A stretch of 64,000 nt of DNA from Allodiplogaster sudhausi (taxonomy: Eukaryota; Nematoda; Chromadorea; Rhabditida; Diplogasteridae). The translations under genes were made by a program, and so were the position numbers. The stretch lies in contig CALZFC010000027.1 in NCBI GenBank assembly GCA_945643635.1, positions 924,001-988,000 on the forward strand, read 5' to 3'. Every line of letters starts with the position of its first letter. The first letter of the stretch is position 1. Shown here one piece after another: positions 32,975-43,193 of this stretch. The notes beneath the pieces are model-generated. The model did no database searches. It was not told the DNA's origin and saw only the letters and a program-made list of their open reading frames with translations.

Positions 32975-35811
32975 TCATCCTGAATGTGAGCTGTAGACTT
33001 CATGCTTATCTTTGTATCTCTTTGGTTCTACATTCTCGAAAGGAATCTCGATATCGTCTTCAACTGCACTCCTAAGTTCGTCCTGATCATTTCCGAATAT
33101 GGGCTCAGAGTAAATGTCCATTTCAGCATCGTCTTCCAAATTTAGCTGATCTGTCTCGCTCGCGTCGTCTTTAACACTGGGATCCGTTGTCGTCGTGCTG
33201 GCTTGAGTGGTAGTCGGCACGTCCGCATTCCTTCTTTTTGAGGCAAGACTGGCGAAAATACTCCCAATTTGTTGATAGTTCAACAGTTCACTCGGAGAAA
33301 ACAGTAGTTTTCCATCTTGATCGGTTTCCTCGCGCATTCTTTTCTGTAACTGCCGAGGGTCAAGCTTCTTCTTCGTGTTTACTCCCTCGTTAAAAGCTGC
33401 AATGACGTATTCCTTCGAACTTGGCGGAAGACGTGCTGATTTCTTACGCTCGCGCAATGCCCATCCTTTCTTCTGGCGAATCCCTAATTCGTTCACTTCC
33501 ACCAATGACTCGACGGCCTCGTTGACTTCCTTGAGAGGATTTGCGTTTGCTCCTTCCAGACACTGGCCGTATTGCTTCAGGGCGTAGTCACGAAAAGTGA
33601 CCCGTTCAGAGACTCGTCTATGAATTCCAAGCAAGATGTGCCTTTCAAGGTTAAAGGAGCGAACGAATTCCGCTGTGCAGGATTCGTCAGGACACCTGTA
33701 CACGTCGCCATGATGTTGACATGAGCCTGCAAAACTCAGAGACGAATCCATAGCGTCATCAGGGGCTGCGCAGTCGTGGGCATACAAATTGTCGTTTTCT
33801 ATCGTCTCGTCTTCCAGTGACTCCCTTATTGACTGTGAATAGAGAGTTCTCGCCCAGAACGTATTAGGTTCGGATGGCAATCTTCCCGCTGAGGATGCAA
33901 CAAGAAATTGAGCTTCATTATGCTTCAGAGTAGTGTAAGCAACTTCTTTCCCGACTCCGAGGGTCGAATGGCGGTGTGCACGAATGTAGTCACGCTCGAA
34001 GATAAACGTGTTGAAGTTGGTAATGCCAACCAGCTTTGACTTGGAAGTAGTCCCTCGTTCAATTGTTCCGGTATAAACGGACACGCCTTCCAGTGGTTTT
34101 CCTGTTGTAATACCTTTCAATGCTTCTTCCGGGTTCGTTATATCATGTCCACTGTCGGTATAATCTCGCATCTTTCTCTTCGCCACTGCAGACATTCTGT
34201 CGCAAGGTCCCTTCCCAAACTGGGCTTCGGAGTAGAAATAAGCAACGACGTTCACTCCTGCGTGCCGTGCAATTTCTCTAATTGATCCGATAGTGGCTGC
34301 ACTCTTATAGCAACCTGAACAAAAATGAAAAATTTAAATTACGCCATTGATCATAAAAAAGAAAATTATAACATACTCCAAACATTACAATGCAGTTGTG
34401 AAGATATATTACGTCAGTGTTTCAAAAATGACTGTGAAAATTATGCAACATGCCTGCACAGTCGCTACGCAAAGTTACTGCCGTGATGCCGCTTCGGGAA
34501 AGGACTTGCAGCGTGTGGTTGAGGATGGCAGTGACCGCAGTCGTGTCCTGTTAATTTACTAATTTATATACATTATTTGGTTCGAGCATTATAGTAACCT
34601 GCGTTTCGCTATTGAGGATGTGGATCATGGTGTGCTGATTGTAGTCTCCATCCCTTTTTGCGAAGATGTGGCTGATATGCCAAGAGAATCCTCTCTTTCC
34701 AAAGAAATCCGTTGTTTTTTCTCTGGCATACATTGGCAGCAGTTTCATGCCCCAATCAAGGGCAATCAGGGCATGGTTCTCTTTGAGTTCTCGCACAATT
34801 CGGGAGCGATCGTATTCGCTCGCTGTTGTTCGAACTTGGTGCTGCTTCAGATCCTCAATCTTTCCGACTATTCTATAGACGTCGCTAAGATATCGGTCCA
34901 TCTTCTGTAGCTTCGCTTCTCTGGCCACTCCGCCATTCTCCTTCAGGTCGAGCGATGCGGTAGATTGGAGACTAGAGATCGTCTCAGTCAAGTCTCCCAG
35001 CGCAATCTGTTGAGACTCACACCTGGAAATGGCTCAGGAAATAGGAAAAAGATAAGTATAAATGTCTTAGAAAGAAGGAAAACCTAAGTAATAATGTTCT
35101 CACCGTTCGCAGAGCATGTCATGAGCGTGCTTACTATCCTTCTCCTCGGCTGCGCAGTCTTCCGCGAATTCGTCGTTTTCTGGATCGCTGAGGCTATGGA
35201 CAATACAGTGGTCGGCAACACGGGAGGCGAGTTTTGTGTGAACCTGTGTACTTTGTGAATATGAAACATGACAGAAGATAAAAAAAATGGCACCTTGAAG
35301 TCGGTTCTTAGATACTGTCTTGCTTCATTCAGCCTCCTTTTCATGATTGCCTGCCATGAGTCATCAATGTCACCACTTTGGGCTAGATCATCTAGAATTT
35401 CCGATGCTTCTTCGAATGACTGAAATGCTTGAATGACTGAAATGCTTAAATTTTAATTTTTAATTAATAAAAACAGTCTTACTTCAACGGCTTCAGCCAC
35501 GAAGAAGTCAACGCCTTGCAACGACTTTCTTTTCGTGGCTCCGCAAGCGCTAATTATGCGATACATAGAAGAGTCACTCAAAGTGAAACTCTCTCCGCTT
35601 TCCTCCATATCCCTGAAAAATATTTTAAAATTTTGTTATTTCAGGGGTTTTGGCGGATTATAAATAGTTTTGGCATGCAAACCGTTTAAACAGGAAAATT
35701 ATCTCGGATGCAGATTGAAGACGTAGAGTGTTAGGGTACTCAAAAGTAGTCCCATCAGACAGTTTCGCCGATCTCGTTCCGAATGGCAAGGTTGTGGAGA
35801 CTTTATAACTA
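32975..35811 (-). CDS. Multi-exon DDE-like protein with C2H2 finger (putative transposase)
   Basis: Blocks on the minus strand: about 35674-35811 (VSTTLPFGTRSAKLSDGTTF), 35483-35612, 35293-35419, 35104-35243 (LASRVADHCIVHSLSDPEND, then HDMLCERCE across the splice), 34572-35022 (ALIALDWGMKLLPMYAREK, FFGKRGFSWHIS), 34547 downward, and a long last exon 32975-34314 beginning CYKSAATIGSIREIARHAG, then YFYSEAQFGKGPCDRM. Asp in ALDWGMK and Glu in SEAQFGKGPCD are plausible catalytic acids. A CysCys/HisHis finger (CPDESC...HILLGIH) and an acidic tail follow. I recall similar repetitive proteins in other invertebrate genomes but cannot name the family. The join near 34548-34571 would need a 24-nt intron, and the following exon has a stop and no clear second Asp, so this copy may be decayed. 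Confidence 0.65.
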
Positions 35812-36486
35812 AAATTTTAACATATATTTCGAGTTTATAAATCAGGAATACAAAGAATGTCTGTTCTCTTTTACATTTCTAGCTTATTTTGCCGCCACTT
35901 CTATCTAAGTGTTCTTTCCTACTTTGAAATTCGTATTGGTTGTTCTTTGAGCGTACTAATTGGAAAAAAAATTCAACGATCGCAGCCGAAAATAGTTGCA
36001 TGACAAGTGAAGAACGAGAGAAATTAAATCCGCGTGAATGTTGCTTGCCAGCATACAGATATGAACAGTGCATATAGAAAACAATAACGATTCTGTGACA
36101 AATATACAAAGCAACGAGCGTTACAGCATGAGGTGACAGTTTGCACTTGAAAGGACCTAAAGACGACCACATATTGGTATCAAATCTGCAACGTACGTTG
36201 AGCACACCAAAATCAAGTCAAAACTCCGAATAAAGACCTCTTCGCCGTTCAATGCCAAAGCCAATTGGCGGTCACTAGTTCATGTTCAGGCGTCTGGGAA
36301 CATATGTGCGAGACCTGTCATACCTTTTGAAAGAAACATATGTTGTAGCAAATTTCAAGTGCTTTCAGAATATGCAAAAGTTGATTTTAGGGCTGAAATG
36401 GAATTTTTTGAAAATGGTATTCCGGATGAAAATTAATCCTCATTCGATTAGGAGTCAACTGAAATGCTTCTTCTCTGAAGCCGTCA

Positions 36487-37640
36487 AAAATTTGAACCTA
36501 AAAACTGATAATTTGGAGGATTCACTGGGGCCTTTAGTTTACACTGGATCATGTTCAAGCGTTTGGGAACCTAGGAGCGAGACCTTGAATTCTTTTGAAA
36601 GAGATATATGTTGTAGCAAATTTTACGTACTTTAAGCCTATATAGGAGCGGTTGTAGCGAAATGAACATAAAATACTCAATTTCGGCAAAAACCGCAGTC
36701 GAAAATGTTTAGGGCCGTATTTTAGGGCCAAAATCAAATTTTACGAAAATATCTTCCAAGATCAAGATTAAAGCCCGTTCAATCAGCTTTCCAATGGTAC
36801 TTTGATGGTTGTCTAATAATAAGTTTGAAGCGACTTATGACCAATGTAATTTCACGTACTTTAAGGACTGGATCATGTTCAAGCGTTTGGGAACCTAGGA
36901 GCGAGACCTTTAATTCTTTTGAAAGAGATATATGTTGTAGCAAATTTCACGTACTTTAAAGCTATCCAGAAGCGGTTGTCGCGGAATGAACATAAAATAC
37001 TTAATTTCGGTAAAAACCACCTTTGAAAATGTTTAGGGCCGTGTTTTAGGACCAAAATCAAATTTTACGAAAATATCTTCCAAGATCAAGATTAAAGCCC
37101 GTTCAATCAGCTTTCCAATGGTACTTTGATGGTTGTCTAATAATAAGTTTGAAGCGACTTATGACCAATGTAATTTCACGTACTTTAAGGACTGGATCAT
37201 GTTCAAGCGTTTGGGAACCTAGGAGCGAGACCTTTAATTCTTTTGAAAGAGATATATGTTGTAGCAAATTTCACGTACTTTAAAGCTATCCAGAAGCGGT
37301 TGTCGCGGAATGAACATAAAATACTTAATTTCGGTAAAAACCACCTTTGAAAATGTTTAGGGCCGTGTTTTAGGGCTAAATTCAAATTTTACGAAAATAT
37401 CTTCCAAGATCAAAATTAAAGCCCGTTCAATCAGCTATCGAATGGTACCTCGATGGTTGTCTAATAATAAGTTTGAAGCGACTTATGACCAATGTAATTT
37501 AGAAGATTACTGTACTGGGTCTCGCGCGGAAATTTTTTTTCAACTTTGAAATATAGCCTATTTTGTTCACCACGTCGAGTTGTATACTGTAATCAGTTTT
37601 TGTGAAGAAATTCGAAAAAAAAATTTCTAGGGCAGGTAAT
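36487..37640. repeat. Three 324-bp tandem repeats in the right arm
   Basis: Inverted counterpart of 32196-32843. CTTATGACCAATGTAATT recurs at about 36834, 37158 and 37482, exactly 324 bp apart. Equivalent spurious 60-codon ORFs recur at the same spacing. A diverged partial unit lies at 36282-36480. The right arm has one more unit than the left. Confidence 0.9.
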
Positions 37641-37680
37641 AATAGAGCTCTGCTCGAGTCTTACTGACATCCTCTCTTAA

Positions 37681-38429
37681 ATTATCCGAATGCGTGCATA
37701 TATGAATGTACGTATGTACATATGAATGTATATACGTGTTTTTTTTCTTGTTGTGTTTTTTTTCATTGCAGAGTTTAAAAATGTATGAATCGAAAATCTT
37801 CAACTTCTATCAACATGGGCGACGGCTGTTATGCAAAAGTGGAGGATGCATGAAGAGAAGGCTGTTGTACTTCGCGCTGACGATGAATACCAGCAGTGCA
37901 CGGTCTTTGCACGGAGACGAAAGAGGGCGGTGGAAGCAGATCTACAGATGGTTTTCATCTTGGATTTCCCGCTGGAAAAGTCTATCGTTGGTCATAGACA
38001 AACAAGGTTCACGGCAAAGAAAATCATCATTGACGGTGGCGGAATGGTGCAAAAGTCGGACGATTTGGCAAGGAATTCAAGAGGCAATGAAATCGTTCTC
38101 TCTCTCTGATGTGTGTAATGTTGATCAGAGTGGATTCGTAGAGCCGCGAACACTGGAGTCCACTGGCGAGATGGAGATCTAGCGAATTGTGCAGTCTGCG
38201 TCTTCCACGACCAATTCTTGCACCCTTGACTCATCGACTCTCTAGAAGAACCACGCACGCTGAAGTGAAGCGCATTCTGCTAGTCCACAAGGATCTCCAG
38301 ATAAACAACATGACATATGTTGATAAATGTTGAACACTGTTAACTTTTTTTTTAGCTTTTTAAAAGTTTGAATTGAAAAAAACAACAAGAATATATACGT
38401 ACATTTATATATGCACACATTCGGATAAT
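37681..38429. mobile_element. 749-bp TIR element in the right arm, TTAA target
   Basis: Ends ATTATCCGAATGCGTGCATA and the inverted match of ATTATCCGAATGTGTGCATA, flanked by TTAA on both sides (37677-37680, 38430-38433). The left arm of the outer element supplies the empty site (CTCTTAAATTTAAAG). It carries a transposase fragment. The TTAA duplication recalls piggyBac-type insertion, which does not match the fragment inside. Confidence 0.8.
37773..38182 (+). pseudogene. Tc5/pogo-like transposase fragment
   Basis: After an acceptor (TTTCATTGCAG) two overlapping frames carry recognisable pieces: WFSSWISRWKS and the alternative HRQTRFTAKK, which look like a CENP-B/Tc5-type helix-turn-helix end, and then CNVDQSGFVEPRTLE. 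The DQSGF...RTL pattern is typical of the first catalytic Asp region of Tc5/pogo-type DDE transposases (recall). Frame changes make it non-functional. Confidence 0.6.
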
Positions 38430-38562
38430 TTAAATTTAAAGAATGGTTGCATTGGCAAAGTACAATATCTTTCTGATAACGCTAGAAAAATTTGGGAGCA
38501 AAAGATGTTCTTCAAAAACATTCAAAAATGCACTTATAAAAAAGACAAAAAAAGTTGTACCG

Positions 38563-38627
38563 AAGGGGTATCGAACTAGCGCCCAAAAGTTTTCAGACAA
38601 GCCCACTATCCACTAGGCCACACCCCG
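38563..38627 (-). repeat. tRNA-like block in the right arm
   Basis: Inverted copy of 31834-31896. Read on the minus strand it has the A-box region GTGGCCTAGTGGATA, closer to a real tRNA A box than the left copy, and TTCGATACCCC. Confidence 0.6.
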
Positions 38628-38890
38628 TTGTTAAAAATCTTAAAACAGTTTTTAACATCGCTATTTCACAGGCAGCAAAACTTTTATGAAACTTTAAAGA
38701 ATTTTATCTTTTTTTGTATATCGATTTAGCTGTTTATTTTTCGATTCCGAATCTTTTTATGACCTCCTTTATCGATGGACCAAAAACTATTAATTTTGGT
38801 TTCCAGGTTTCTGACCATTCCCTGGTCAGATAATTAATTGCATCCTATATTTGGTAACCTAATTATAATTTCTCAGATCTTCGAGATCTG

Positions 38891-40011
38891 CCGCAGCATT
38901 AATCTTGCCGTTTGTCCAAGACATGTCAAGGACAATCGGTCATGACCGTTCCAAAATAAAACGAACACATGTCCTGGACACATCCACTTCTGCCTATCTT
39001 AATACACAGCGGTCTAGGACATGTCTAAGACATGTCCTGGACGTGTCCTGGACAAAAAAGAAAAAAATCACAACGGTCATGGACACTTTTGTGGGCTTGT
39101 CCCTTACGTGGTCGTGACCATAGCGAGAGAGTGCATAAACGCGGAGAACGCAGAGTGACACGCTCGCGGTTACTACCGATGTCCCGGACAGGTTATGGCA
39201 TGCGACCCAGTTTACGACATACGCTGGCAAAAGAAAGGTATCATCACTTGATTCCGAGGCCTCTATAGAGTATTGCGTAAGCTTTTGGTTGGGAATCTCG
39301 GGGTTGCGGGTTCGGCATCCGGTCGAGACATTCTTTTTTGTTCTGTTTTTTTTCTCACTGTTTACACATAAACAAAATGAGAAACACAAAAAAAACAGAA
39401 CAAGAAACTCATACAAACTCGCAACTTCGCGGCTTAGCAGCATCCTCTGCTCGGCACCGTCGTATTGAAGCAGTGCTCGCGAATGTTGCATGGACTGCCC
39501 CCCCCCCGTTCCTCTGTTATGTTTCTCTCTCCCACCGTTTTTGTTATGCTCATGTTATGAAGCCACATCAATATAAATGTTGTTACATCTAAGAATTTCT
39601 CGAGATGTGGTTGCGCATGAAAAGATACAGGGAAACTGGCTTGCAGGAAGGACTTAGGACAAGCAGACGACAAGTTGAAGCATATTTCTCTTGTCGGATG
39701 GAGTGACCCTCCTCCAATTGCTTGGTGCATAATTACATAACCTGTCTGGTGCACTTCGACTTAAAAAGTTGAATTTTTTTCAAAAGTGGACTTAGGGTGA
39801 GCCGTTTTAGCTTCTCTTTTTTTTATTTGATTATTCTTGTGAAATAAATATAGAATAACGTTAAAAAGAGCTGAAAATGTCAAAAAAAAAAAGTTTTAAA
39901 GCGCGTATGTGCAGGTGTCCATGACATGTCCTTGACATGGTTATGACCAAGAACGGTCGTGACCGATTGTCCTTGACATGTCTTGGACAAACGGTAAGAT
40001 TAATGCCGCGG
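38891..40011. mobile_element. 1.1-kb TIR element in exon 4 of T4, CTG target
   Basis: Ends CCGCAGCATTAATCTTGCCG and the inverted match of CCGCGGCATTAATCTTACCG. The inverted repeat continues through TTTGTCCAAGACATGTCAAG and GACAATCGGTCATGACCGTT. The target duplication is CTG (38888-38890, 40012-40014). Intact exon 4 of T1 reads GATCTGCATGC, which confirms the empty site. A tRNA-like block (GGGTTGCGGGTTCGGCATCC, about 39300-39320) lies inside. No transposase was seen. Confidence 0.92.
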
Positions 40012-40580
40012 CTGCATGCTTGCTGCCTCAACAAGGAGGTTCTTCATTATGGTTTGCTACTTTTATTATCTTATGTAAAATTAATTTCCCACACATTTAT
40101 AAATTCACAACACAAATTGGCGATGATAATTGTTGTTTGAAATTTTTGTACCACATCCGATAATTCGAATTTGAATTATAATTTCAGGAGGCAAAAACCA
40201 GCGAAGAGACGGCTCTTGGGTACAAGATTGTTCTTGGTGTTCTCCTCTACAAACTATGGATGATTTCAGTCGTCTTCTCGGCCATCTCTTCCAAGAGGCG
40301 CGATTTTTTTTAGACTTTCTTTAAGAATTCCTTTTCTGACCAATGAACTATTTTTATTTTTGTTTTTTTTATACAAAAAGTTAAGAACTCGTCTATTCAC
40401 CATTGAACGACGAGATCTCCGCTTGCAAGAAATGCATTGTCGACATGTAAAAAAATGATTCAATCGGGTTTCTCTTTCAATCAATTTTCAAAAATATTAA
40501 TTTCTCATTTTGAATTTCGATCGAAACACATTCAATGCCATTCAAAGTATACAAAAGCATACAAAATATGAACATACATA

Positions 40581-41011
40581 CCGTATTTTCTCTATTAGTG
40601 CCCCCGGGGGCACTATTTTTCAATCCCCTTGCGAGAGGGGGGCACTATTAGAGGGGGGGGGTCTATTAGAGGGAGGGGTACTATTTTTCAATGTGATTGG
40701 CTAAAAGTTTGTAAGCAACAATTTATTCTTAACAAATGAGATTTACACCTCTAATTCAATGGAATCATCACCGGAATATCCGTTTTACTGTAGATTTTGA
40801 ATGAATTTCCAATTAGTTCGTTGGAAAGAGCCTCAAGAATCCATTCGAGGTACACCTCGAGCCGAGGTATTAGACTAATAGGGGATGGGCACTATTGGAG
40901 GGGGGGGGCTCTATTAGAGGGAGGGGTACTATTTTTCAATTACCTTCTCAAGGGGGGCACTATTAGAGGGGGGTTCTAATAGAGGGAGGGGCACTAATAG
41001 AGAAAATACGG
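40581..41011. mobile_element. Small TIR element CCGTATTTTC, copy 2
   Basis: Same ends as 19108-19272, flanked by TA on both sides (TACATA before, TATGTGG after). A longer interior includes GCCCCCGGGGGCACTATT and repeated CTATTAGAGGGAGGGG units. It lies in the duplicated 3' flank of T4. Confidence 0.82.
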
Positions 41012-42237
41012 TATGTGGTGAGCTCTTTATGGGAAGTCAATGAACAAATGCGAAATTTGTGAAGTGCATATGTAGATACCATGCTCTGTGAAGTTTTTTT
41101 CCGAATGTGTGTTTTTTTATCCGTTTGCAATATACCAAAGAAATATACTGTACATATTTATGTTTTAATAAATGCATATAAGATTTGTATAGCGTTCTTG
41201 AACACACCATACTCGTTGTAGTAAATAATGTTCAAGATAGATCCAAATGAATTTGTAAGAAACGAAGTTCGCGCAAGCTAATTGTGCATGCTCTTCAATT
41301 TAGAGTAATGTAATGATAAATTTAAACTTTGAATTGTTATGGAAAGTTTGAGAAACTGTGAATAAATCTATTTATCCGGAATGAATAGTTGAAAATAACA
41401 TTGGAATCAGAATGTTTTAACACACTGGAATTTGTAGGAAATATGTACATATGTATGTACATAGCTACATAGTGCTACATAGTTATATCTCACGAATTTT
41501 ATTATTTACCTTTTTGTTAAAAGTTTTAAAGCGGTATTTGGAGTACTAGGAATTCGTCACATCTGTATTATGTTATTTCGTTATTCTCATTTGTTAAAAA
41601 AAACGGGGAACCAGTGCATAGAGAAGTCTCAAGTAAATAAAACCTGAAGATCTATTTTTTGAAGATTTTCTTGCGTGAAAGATTCGTATTTAAAAAAGTT
41701 ATGAATATGCGCACATTTTATTGTCATTATCGTCCTTTTACTTTAACTTCACATCACACGACACTCATTGACTATAAACATGACAGTTTAACATTAGACA
41801 TCGTCATATCATGCGTTTGAGACTTGTGATTCCATAGATAAAATTACAGTGAAATATCTGTATCAATCGTCACTCGTTCTATCACAAAAATATGAGAGAA
41901 CAGAATCTAGCAAAATGTACGCAAATTTTTTATATATTATTTATTACCTCTGTGCAATATTTGTACAATACTATCGCGATCGCCGAAATAGGAAGCACCC
42001 ACTCATGTTTTCGCGCTTCTCTATCAAATGTATGTATCATATCCAGCTCTCATGGTAAGCTCTTGTCTCATCTCGCCGTCCCGGTGGCAATGTGTCAATA
42101 ATATTCCACAGTCTGAGGAGACAATGACTGTGCGTCACGCGTTTGCATATGAACATTACGGCTCAATGAAGGATGGAAACACGTCGGAGAGACTGAAAGG
42201 AAACGGAGAGAGAGAGAGAGAAAGAGAGAGAGTACAG
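41012..42237. repeat. Inverted 3' flank of T4 and start of the T6 5' flank
   Basis: 41020-41480 mirrors the 3' flanks of T1/T2 (GAGCTCTTTATGGGAA, GTAAGAAACGAA). 42050-42230 carries CCGTCCCGGTGGCAATGTG, CAGTCTGAGGAGACAATGAC and GACGCACGCGTTTGC-type blocks of the family upstream region. No separate gene was seen. Confidence 0.6.
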
Positions 42238-42379
42238 CCGCCGTAGTAAAGTGTCCCTTTTTTGAGGCTAAACATCAGGGTACTGACATGAGGCTAAGCA
42301 CTTTACCACTAGGTTTAGCCTCATGTTTACCCTGATATCAACATTACGGCTTCCTTGTTCTTGGTTTTTTTGTTACTGA

Positions 42380-42440
42380 TAGAGAGAGAGAAAGAGAGGA
42401 ACAGAGAGAGAGAGAGATAGACATAGAGACATTTAGAGAT

Positions 42441-42484
<44 letters not shown>

Positions 42485-42575
42485 GAACAGAGAGACAGAG
42501 GGAGAGAGAGAGAAAGAGAGAGGAACAGAGAGACAGAGAGAGAGAGAGAGGAACAGAGAGAGAGAGAGAGAATAC
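42380..42575. repeat. (GA)n tract inside the TIR element
   Basis: Impure GA repeat with GAACAGAGAGACAGAG interruptions. Ser/Leu-rich frames on the minus strand are artefacts. Confidence 0.9.
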
Positions 42576-42907
42576 AAATACATCTTTATAAGGAGGGCAT
42601 AACAAAAAGGATGTTCAGCCGCATCTCTTAATTTTCTCTCAGAATGGACTCAAAACAGCACCGGTTGGCTTGGTGCCAAACATGTTTTATTGAGATTTTA
42701 CGACTTTAATGTATACATATTTTTACAAAAATTAACACGGAGTAAGAGAAGAGTGGGTGAGAACTGATAGAACTGTCTCTCTCTCTTTTTATGAGTTGTA
42801 AATGTATATATTTAATGTTCTTTCATGTGTTCTTGTAATGTTGGCTATGATTTTTCAGTCAGTAACTTGAGGCGAAGAACTGGCAGTGAGAGAGCATGTA
42901 TATTGAA

Positions 42908-42991
42908 GAGACTCTGCTCAACATGAGGCACAGAATCTTGACTCAATGCGGACCGGGTCAAGATTCTGTGCCTCATGTTGAGCAGAGTCTC
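42908..42991. repeat. Perfect 35-bp hairpin
   Basis: The left arm 42908-42942 (GAGACTCTGCTCAACATGAG...) is exactly complementary to 42957-42991, with a 14-nt loop. Weaker pairing extends outward (GAGAGCAT and ATGCTCTC). It lies in the centre of the 956-bp element. Confidence 0.95.
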
Positions 42992-43193
42992 CTCAAAATG
43001 CATGCTCTCTCACTTTGTCTCTCCTTCGCCTCATGTTGCTGCCTGATGCTAGCCAGAAAATCATATCAGGCTAACTCTAAGGGAACAGGCATACACAAGA
43101 AGAGTTGCTGTAGATGAGAGAGGTACAGAGATATTAGCCTGATGTCAGTAACTTCATCTTTCGCCTCAAAAAAGAGACACTTTACTACGGCGG

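Larger units (their letters stand above)
29455..38825. mobile_element. Composite TIR transposon at a CTCAG target (Tc4/Tc5-like ends)
   Basis: Left end CCAG (29455-29458) continues, after a nested element, as GGAGTGCTCAGAAACC at 31640. The right end, read inverted, is CCAGGGAATGGTCAGAAACC. The target duplication is TCA (29452-29454 and 38826-38828). Intron 3 of T2 gives the empty site TTTTCTCAGATAATTAA, so the target was CTCAG, fitting CTNAG. Arms of about 1.2 kb (31640-32884) and 2.3 kb (36487-38825) are mutually inverted and contain a tRNA-like block and 324-bp tandem repeats. Between them lies a minus-strand multi-exon DDE-like gene. About 6.4 kb remain without the two nested insertions. 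Ends and target match Tc4/Tc5 behaviour; the internal gene is not what I would expect of that group. Confidence 0.88.
28691..40450 (+). pseudogene. Four-TM family copy T4, split by nested transposons
   Basis: Recognisable exons: 1 (28691-28854), 2 (28984-29088), 3 (29242-29352), 4 (38877-38890 plus 40012-40051), 5 (40188-40297) and 6 (about 40375-40450). The start is ruined: relative to T2 eight bases are lost and the frame reads ATG AAG TAA. Intron 3 holds the 9.4-kb composite element (29455-38825), exon 4 holds a 1.1-kb element (38891-40011), and the acceptor of exon 6 has mutated (ACAAAAAGTTAAG in place of CAGAAAAAGTGAA). Exons 2, 3 and 5 remain open, with the expected lengths of 105, 111 and 110 nt. 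The 28.7-kb and 38.9-40.4-kb parts together make exactly one gene copy. Confidence 0.9.
42238..43193. mobile_element. 956-bp TIR element (CCGCCGTAG family), CAG target
   Basis: Perfect ends CCGCCGTAGTAAAGTGTC at both sides, with duplicated CAG (42235-42237, 43194-43196). The uninterrupted flank near 22130-22155 (inverted: GAATGCAGATGAATAGGG) is the empty site. The interior has a GA tract (42380-42575) and a long hairpin centred at 42950. No transposase, so it is non-autonomous, presumably mobilised by a relative of the element at 29459. Confidence 0.95.

Noticed and set aside
36555..37385. Three similar 60-codon ORFs at exact 324-bp spacing, also one at 32309
   Set aside because: The spacing shows that they are the tandem repeat units in the arms of the transposon; starts lie in repeat sequence and no motif is present.
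38891..40011. GACATGTC-rich inverted words as a transcription-factor site cluster (p53-like half sites)
   Set aside because: The words are fully explained as part of the long terminal inverted repeats of the transposon.
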